Assembly (NCBI GenBank): GCA_035762175.1
Contig: DASTPP010000122.1
Location: forward strand, 1-44,192
Direction of reading: 5' to 3'
Source: DASTPP01 sp035762175
GTDB taxonomy: Bacteria > Myxococcota_A > Polyangia > Polyangiales > Polyangiaceae
DNA: 44,192 nucleotides
Positions 38,588 to 44,192 of the stretch are shown in pieces. The notes beneath the pieces are model-generated. The model was given only the letters and a program-made list of their open reading frames with translations. It did not search any database and had not been told where the DNA came from. Made by a program: the position numbers and the translations under genes. Position 1 is the first letter of the stretch. Each line of letters opens with the position of its first letter.

Positions 38588-39244
38588 CTAGACAAAGCAG
38601 CCGAGGCCGAGCGCCGCGAGCGGCCCGGCGAGGTCGGGCGGCACGGGGGCTTCGACGAAGAGGGGCGCGCCAGTCAGCGGGTGCGCGAAGGCGATCGAGG
38701 CGGCGTGCAGGGCGAGGCGCGCGAGGCCGAAGGCGTCGCGGTAGTGCCGGTTGAGCGCGCCCTTGCCGTAGTTGGCGTCACCGAGGACGGGGTGGTTCAG
38801 GTGCTTGAGGTGGCGGCGCACCTGGTGCAGGCGTCCGGTCTCGGGGCGGGCCTCGACGAGCGAGCAGCGCTCGACGGGCGAGGCGCCGACGAGCCGGAAG
38901 GCGGTGCGGGCGGGCACCCTCGGGCCGCCCTCGCGCCTCGGAATGGGGTGGTCGACGAGGCCCTCGGCGGGGGCGACGCCGCGCACGAGCGCGAGGTAGC
39001 GCTTTTCGACCCCGCCGCCCTCGAAGGCGCGATGCAGGGCGGAGGCCGCGGCCTCGGTGAGGGCGAAGGCGAGCGCGCCGCTCGTGCCGCGGTCGAGCCG
39101 GTGGACGGGGTAAAGGTAGGCGCCGAGCAGATCGCGGGCCTCGGTGAGCGCGACGCGCTCGTCGTCGCCCCAGCCGCGGTGGACGAGCAGGCCCGAGGGC
39201 TTGTCGACGACGGCGAGGTGCTCGTCGCGGTAGAGCAGCTTCAC
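38588..39244 (-). CDS. truC: RluA-family tRNA pseudouridine synthase, TruC-like
   Basis: The 218-residue protein converts uridine to pseudouridine. It starts directly in the catalytic domain (LLYRDEHLAVVDKPSGLLVHRG) without an S4 domain; the active-site motif is HRLDRGTSG with catalytic Asp51; RLHQVRRHLKHLNHPVLGDANYG is the RluA-family C-terminal signature. Size and lack of S4 fit TruC, which modifies position 65 of tRNA-Ile and tRNA-Asp, better than RluA/C/D; this assignment is by resemblance. The GTG start overlaps the upstream HD-domain stop as GTGA, indicating translational coupling. Confidence 0.85.
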   Translation of the reverse strand: MKLLYRDEHLAVVDKPSGLLVHRGWGDDERVALTEARDLLGAYLYPVHRLDRGTSGALAFALTEAAASALHRAFEGGGVEKRYLALVRGVAPAEGLVDHPIPRREGGPRVPARTAFRLVGASPVERCSLVEARPETGRLHQVRRHLKHLNHPVLGDANYGKGALNRHYRDAFGLARLALHAASIAFAHPLTGAPLFVEAPVPPDLAGPLAALGLGCFV

Positions 39245-39807
39245 CCCGCCTCGATCGCGCGCAGCACCGCGTCGAGCTCGCCGATGACGCGGTGCGGCCA
39301 GCCCTCGGCGAGCGCGTCGCGGGCGGCGCGGTAGTACCAGAGGCTGTCTTCGCGGGGCATCGAGAAGCGGCCCCAGACGGCGGGGCCGACGGCGGGGTCG
39401 CGTAGATCGCGGGCGATCGAGAGGGCGTTGTGCAGCTTGTCGCAGGCGACGACGAGCTTGATGTCGGGCGGCTGGGCGCGCAGGTGCTCGAGGTGCGCCT
39501 CTTTTCGGGCGCGCCAGGGGGGCTTCGGGCGGGTGAAGGCGTCGGTGCAGGCGGCGACGATGCGGGCGACGCCGGGGCCGAAGCGCTCGGCGAGCTCGGC
39601 CTCGGTGACCCCCTGGTCTTCGATGACGTCGTGCAAGAGCGCGGCGATGACCTGGGTCTCGTCGCCCCCGAACTCGGCGACGAGCGAGGCGACCGAGAGT
39701 AGGTGCGTGACGTAGGGCACGCCCGAGCCCTTTCGGATCTGCGTGCGGTGCTTGTCGACCGCGAAGAGTAGTGCGGCGTCGAAGGCGGTCGAGGGGACGA
39801 ACGACAT
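39241..39807 (-). CDS. HD-domain hydrolase, MESH1/RelA-SpoT hydrolase-like
   Basis: A 188-residue single-domain HD protein. Metal and catalytic residues are in order: His35 (YVTHLLSVASLV), His59-Asp60 with Glu63-Asp64 (LLHDVIED), then an Asp in CDKLHNALSIARDL. These are the motifs of the SpoT/MESH1 (p)ppGpp hydrolase branch, and the length is that of free-standing small alarmone hydrolases. No synthetase or ACT domain is present. It probably degrades (p)ppGpp or a related nucleotide. The start MSFVPST follows a TATCGT by 9 nt. Coupled to truC by a 4-nt overlap. Confidence 0.85.
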   Translation of the reverse strand: MSFVPSTAFDAALLFAVDKHRTQIRKGSGVPYVTHLLSVASLVAEFGGDETQVIAALLHDVIEDQGVTEAELAERFGPGVARIVAACTDAFTRPKPPWRARKEAHLEHLRAQPPDIKLVVACDKLHNALSIARDLRDPAVGPAVWGRFSMPREDSLWYYRAARDALAEGWPHRVIGELDAVLRAIEAG

Positions 39808-39816
39808 GGCCGGCCT

Positions 39817-39822
39817 ACGATA
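39817..39822 (-). promoter_or_regulatory. -10 element TATCGT for HD-truC
   Basis: On the minus strand GC-TATCGT ends 9 nt before the ATG of the HD gene. The 36-bp repeat array starts only 8 bp further upstream, where a -35 would lie. Confidence 0.5.
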
Positions 39823-39829
39823 GCGCGGC

Positions 39830-39937
39830 GCCGGGCGGGGCGCGCGGGCCCGGCGGGGAGGCCACGCCGGGCGAGGCGCGCGGGCCCAGCGGGGAGGCCA
39901 CGCCGGGCGGGGCGCGCGGGCCCGGCGGGGAGGCCGC
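39830..39937. repeat. 36-bp minisatellite, three copies plus a partial
   Basis: Three head-to-tail 36-bp units (39830-39865, 39866-39901, 39902-39937), nearly identical, then a partial fourth. They occupy the promoter-upstream region of the HD-truC operon, so copy number could affect its expression. Confidence 0.85.
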
Positions 39938-40019
39938 GCCGGGCGCGGCGGACGCCCGCCGGATGCGGGCGGCGAGGGGCGGGCAGGGTCGGGTCGCGGC
40001 GTGGCGGCCTCAGGAAGCA

Positions 40020-40103
40020 CTTCAATAAGCGCTTACGATCGGGCCCTCTACCTGGATCTTTGACCCCTCTACCCCTGGGCGCTCGGCCCAGGGCTTCAAT
40101 AAG
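40020..40103 (+). promoter_or_regulatory. Direct repeats, palindrome and hairpin upstream of small HTH gene
   Basis: CTTCAATAAG occurs at 40020-40029 and again at 40094-40103. The first overlaps the palindrome TAAGCGCTTA (40026-40035); the second directly follows a hairpin with an 8-bp stem and 5-nt loop (40073-40093). The A+T-richer 270 bp up to 40286 contain no gene. It may be a control region or a small RNA. Confidence 0.4.
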
Positions 40104-40286
40104 TGGCTCGTGATGCGGCTACCGAAGTCGCGCCACGCGGCATTGTTGCACGCGTAGCGAAATCGCAGCTGCTTTGCCGGGCCGGCGGCGCCTTCATGCC
40201 CGCGGATTGCGCGCCGTTGGGGTGCGGCGGGCCGGTTGGCGCTGCTCTTGCAAACCTTCCCGATGCATCCGCGAGGAGACCCCCAC

Positions 40287-40577
40287 ATGAACGAGAACGC
40301 GTTTTCCCGTCAGAGCCTGGCCGAGAACCTCCTTCGGGCGATGAGCCTGGCCCAGCGTGAGGGCCGCCGCGTCGACCTCGAGGGGTTGACGGGCGAGCTC
40401 GGCGCGCGCCGCGCCGACGTGCGCGGCACGCTCTCGGCCCTGCACCGGCAGGGGCTCGTCGACGTGACGAAGATGCGCCTGACGCTGGCGGGCTTCGCGC
40501 TCGGCGCGAAGTTCGCGGCCCGCCCGCCCTCGCCGCTGCGCACGCCGGCGCGGCTGCACGTCATCAAGGCCGCCTGA
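40287..40577 (+). CDS. Small winged-helix-like hypothetical protein
   Basis: A 96-residue protein. Residues 8-75 (SLAENLLRAMSLAQREGRRVDLEGLTGELGARRADVRGTLSALHRQGLVDVTKMRLTLAGFALGAKF) have the helix-helix-recognition helix-wing pattern of MarR/DtxR-like winged helices: RADVRGTLSALHRQGLVDVT would be the recognition helix and wing. It is much shorter than MarR proteins and lacks a dimerisation domain. A DNA-binding role is inferred. A good ribosome site (GAGGAG) lies 9 nt upstream. The complex element at 40020-40103 may be its operator. Confidence 0.72.
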   Translation: MNENAFSRQSLAENLLRAMSLAQREGRRVDLEGLTGELGARRADVRGTLSALHRQGLVDVTKMRLTLAGFALGAKFAARPPSPLRTPARLHVIKAA

Positions 40578-40597
40578 GCGCGCCGGGGCGGGGCGCC

Positions 40598-40701
40598 CGC
40601 CGCGCCTCGTGCGCGATCCGGCCTTGGCGGCCGCCGCGCTCCGTGCGCGATGCCCGTCTCGACGCCCGCCGCGCTCAGTACGCGATGCCGGCCTTGGCGC
40701 C
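40598..40701 (-). repeat. Triple stop-codon echo of the VWA gene
   Basis: Three copies of a 34-35-bp unit, anchored by CGCCGCGC at 40598, 40632 and 40667. The third holds the end of the VWA gene: KAGIAY-stop. In the others the same reading gives ETGIAHG (TGA to GGA) and, with one base lost, a further relative. The copies extend only into the 3' flank. Confidence 0.8.
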
Positions 40702-41868
40702 CGCCTTGCGCAGCGAGTCGTAGACCCGGCCGTCGAACGAGGTGGGCGCCGGCGAGGGCGCGGCCGCGCGCAGGTGGTCTTCGCGCTTCTGGCTGAGGGC
40801 GCGCACCTCTTGGAGGACGGCCTCGCGGCGCGCGCGCTTGGCCTCGACGAAGCGCCCCCGCTCTTCGGGCGACATCGAGCGCAGCTCGTCGGGCAGGTCT
40901 TCGTCGCGCACCTTCGCGAGCTCGGCGGTCGCGGTGGGCGAGGCGGCGAGATCTTTCTTGCGGGCCTTGGCGCTCGAGCCGATGGCGCCGAAGAACGAGG
41001 CGCGGTCGGCCTGCTCGGCGGCGGAGCCGGCGAGGTTGCGGTGCAGATCTTCGCGGGCCGAGCGGCGCTCGCCCTCGCTGCCCCAGTGCACCTCGGTGGC
41101 GGCGAGCTCGGCGTTCAGGCGGGCGAGCTCGGCGTCGAAGGGGGTGGCGACGGCGACGACGCCGCCCGACTGCTCGATGGTCGAGACCTCGCCGTCGGTG
41201 CGCTGGGCGATCGTCGTCCAGGTCTCGAGGGTCTGGGCGTTGTTGCCGCAGCGGATGGCGCTAATCCGGATGCCGCGCCGCCTCGCCCGCGCGAGGATCT
41301 CGTCGAGGGAGGGCGCGTCTTCGTAGCTCTTCGGGGGCGCGTCGCCGACGAGGTAGACGAGCTTGACGGCGCGCTCGTCGCTCGTCCAGTGCACGGCGCC
41401 GGTGGCGTCGTCGAGGCCCTTGATGACGTGCTCGGGCAGATCGCCGCCGCCCTCGGCGCGGAGCTCGGTCAGCGTCGCGTAGACCTTGTCGAGGTCGCCG
41501 GTCAGATCGAGCACCTTGGTGACGTACTGGTCGCCCTTGTCGCGGTAGGCGACGAGGCCGACGCGCAGCTCGGGGGCGGGCTTGCCCTCCTGGGCCTTTC
41601 GCGCAATCTCCCAGATTTTGGCCTTCGCGCCCGCGATGAGGCCGCTCATCGAGCTGGTGGTGTCGAGGGCGAAGACGATGTCGACCCGGGGCGCGGCCTG
41701 CCCGTTGTCGGCCGGCTTCGGCGCCTCGAGCGGCTTCGGCCCCTCGACGACCCGGGGCGTCGGGGTCGGGCCGGCGTCCGGGGTGGGCGCGCCGCGTGAG
41801 CGCCAGAGCACCAGGCCGGCGACGGAAAGGACAACGGCGGCGGCGGCCGCCTGGGCGCGATGCTTCAT
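40675..41868 (-). CDS. Membrane-anchored VWA-domain protein
   Basis: A 397-residue protein. One N-terminal hydrophobic helix (QAAAAAVVLSVAGLVLW) without a lipobox Cys suggests a membrane anchor or uncleaved signal. After a Pro linker comes a von Willebrand factor A domain (about 60-265). The metal-binding site is D69-T-T-S-S, a DxTxS variant of the usual DxSxS, with a later Thr/Asp in RAEGGGDLPE and VKLVYLVGDAPP. The C-terminal 130 residues are charged and helical (LRSMSPEERGRFVEAKRARREAVLQEVRALSQKREDHL). It probably mediates protein contacts in the periplasm. AGGA precedes the ATG. The end of the gene is echoed three times. Confidence 0.85.
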   Translation of the reverse strand: MKHRAQAAAAAVVLSVAGLVLWRSRGAPTPDAGPTPTPRVVEGPKPLEAPKPADNGQAAPRVDIVFALDTTSSMSGLIAGAKAKIWEIARKAQEGKPAPELRVGLVAYRDKGDQYVTKVLDLTGDLDKVYATLTELRAEGGGDLPEHVIKGLDDATGAVHWTSDERAVKLVYLVGDAPPKSYEDAPSLDEILARARRRGIRISAIRCGNNAQTLETWTTIAQRTDGEVSTIEQSGGVVAVATPFDAELARLNAELAATEVHWGSEGERRSAREDLHRNLAGSAAEQADRASFFGAIGSSAKARKKDLAASPTATAELAKVRDEDLPDELRSMSPEERGRFVEAKRARREAVLQEVRALSQKREDHLRAAAPSPAPTSFDGRVYDSLRKAGAKAGIAY

Positions 41869-42071
41869 GGGGATGGTCCTCCTCGGCCCGGCGATGGCCG
41901 GTGCGTGGGCCCCGGCACCGACGGGCGGGCGGACGGAAAGATCTGCGTGGCGGGGGCGGAGGTTCGAGGCGGGGGCCGAAAAGGTGGGTGGAGGCGCGAC
42001 TCGGGCCCGGCGCCGGGGCGCGGGTGCGGATCGTCGGGGTGGGCCGAGCCTGGCGCGGGCCGTGGGGGTGC

Positions 42072-42077
42072 TACGCT
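42072..42077 (+). promoter_or_regulatory. -10 element TACGCT for signal peptidase gene
   Basis: GC-TACGCT ends 14 nt before the ATG of the signal peptidase gene. No ribosome-binding site and no -35 are evident. Confidence 0.45.
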
Positions 42078-42091
42078 CTCTCGGCCGAGCC

Positions 42092-42703
42092 ATGCGCCCC
42101 CTGCCGACGCCTCTCGCCCGCCGCCTGCGCGAGCTCTTTCCGACCCTGGTGACGCTAGCGGTCTTGCTCTTCGCCCGCTCGTCGCTCGCCGACCATTACT
42201 ATGTGCCGAGTGGGTCGATGTTGCCGACGGTCGAGGCGGGCGACCACGTGGTGGTCAACAAGCTCGCGTACGGCCTCCGCCTGCCCTTTTCGAGCCGGTT
42301 CTTGACGCCCCGGCGCGAGGCGGCGCGGGGCGACGTGGTGGTGCTCGACTCGCCGCGCGACGGCACGACGCTGCTCAAGCGCGTGGTGGCGCGGCCCGGC
42401 GATCGGGTCGAGGTGCGCGAGGGCGCGCTGCGGCTCAACGGCAGCGAGGTGCGGGTCGAGGGGCGGTCGGGGGCGCTGCTCGAAGCGCTCGACGGCAAGC
42501 CCCACCCCTTGCGCCTCGACGCGGGGGGCGGGCCGGACTTCGGCCCGGTCACGGTGCCCGAGGGCCACTACCTGGTGCTCGGCGACAACCGCGGCGACAG
42601 CCTCGACGGCCGCTACTTCGGCTTCGTGCGGGCCGAGGCGCTGCGGGGCCGGGCCTTCGCGATCTGCGTGCGGGGCGGGCGGCCCACCTGGGAAGCGCTT
42701 TAG
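42092..42703 (+). CDS. lepB: Type I signal peptidase
   Basis: The 203-residue S26 peptidase cleaves Sec/Tat signal peptides at the outer face of the cytoplasmic membrane. One N-terminal helix (LFPTLVTLAVLLFARSSL) anchors it; box B is YVPSGSMLPT with catalytic Ser42; box D contains catalytic Lys96 (LLKRVVARPGD); box E is LGDNRGDSLDGRYFG. It is shorter and simpler than E. coli LepB, and since myxobacteria often carry several copies this may be one paralogue. The start is set by the -10 element 14 nt upstream. Convergent with the subtilase gene. Confidence 0.93.
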   Translation: MRPLPTPLARRLRELFPTLVTLAVLLFARSSLADHYYVPSGSMLPTVEAGDHVVVNKLAYGLRLPFSSRFLTPRREAARGDVVVLDSPRDGTTLLKRVVARPGDRVEVREGALRLNGSEVRVEGRSGALLEALDGKPHPLRLDAGGGPDFGPVTVPEGHYLVLGDNRGDSLDGRYFGFVRAEALRGRAFAICVRGGRPTWEAL

Positions 42704-42717
42704 CCCGGCGGGCCGGG
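42704..42717. terminator. Short hairpin between convergent genes
   Basis: CCCGG-4 nt-CCGGG, with further partial pairing outside (AGCC/GGCT), fills the 19-bp gap between lepB and the subtilase gene. A minimal bidirectional terminator is possible. Confidence 0.35.
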
Positions 42718-42722
42718 TCGGC

Positions 42723-44096
<1,374 letters not shown>

Positions 44097-44192
44097 GGAA
44101 ACCTCCGCTCGTTTCGTAGCCATGGGGGGGCCGGGCCCCGCGCGCGGGGTGGGGGGTGGCGCGCCGGGGCCGCGGGGCCGGCGCACGTTCCT

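Overview
The window is a very GC-rich, densely packed chromosomal segment. It most resembles a myxobacterium of the Polyangiales/Sorangiineae type, although no taxonomic marker strong enough to name a genus is present. This is inferred from third-position GC saturation, several secreted lipoproteins with long Gly/Ala-rich linkers behind the lipobox, a kinase with a zinc-ribbon N-terminus, tandem AgmX/PglI-type domains, a PilZ gene and an NtrC-family remnant. No insertion sequence, prophage, CRISPR array or rRNA operon was recognised. Because of the GC content almost every frame is open, so most long alternative-frame ORFs are not genes.

Left part (1-20 kb): a lipoprotein and a histone-H1-like gene fused in frame to an isochorismatase; a divergent XRE regulator/hypothetical pair with duplicated operator-like sites; tRNA-Glu; the conserved rpsO-pnp operon with a near-consensus promoter and an intergenic hairpin; a Ser/Thr kinase; the ABC-F gene ybiT; a YhbY-domain protein with a long RG-rich tail; and a block of cell-envelope lipoproteins (AgmX-like, two paralogues sharing a VYD.SLL motif, and a LamG-fold protein). 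Next come a TetR regulator facing a fatty-acid-hydroxylase-superfamily enzyme, a monohaem cytochrome c, and an SDR oxidoreductase facing a LysR regulator.

Middle and right part (20-44 kb): DUF3616, GST and M49-peptidase genes; an alpha/beta hydrolase; a nucleotidyltransferase-fold protein; GNAT; a frameshifted PilZ gene; DNA/RNA maintenance genes (mpg, trmO, mug); an S9 peptidase; an odd repeat-rich locus with an unrecognised protein (35.7-37.7 kb); a MESH1-like HD hydrolase coupled to truC; a VWA lipoprotein; signal peptidase I; and a subtilase with a somatomedin-B-like tail. This is mostly a set of independent housekeeping and envelope genes, not one pathway. The likely functional units are rpsO-pnp, HD-truC and the divergent regulator/target pairs.

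Three patterns cut across the genes. (1) At seven gene ends, the last codons plus stop codon are repeated tandemly in the 3' flank, usually with the stop codon mutated. (2) A GC-TAnnnT element lies 7-22 nt upstream of many start codons that lack a Shine-Dalgarno sequence, pointing to very short leaders or leaderless transcripts. (3) Unrelated minisatellites (units of 21 to 59 bp) sit at gene borders. I regard (1) as the most interesting unexplained signal; I found no convincing new multi-gene system.
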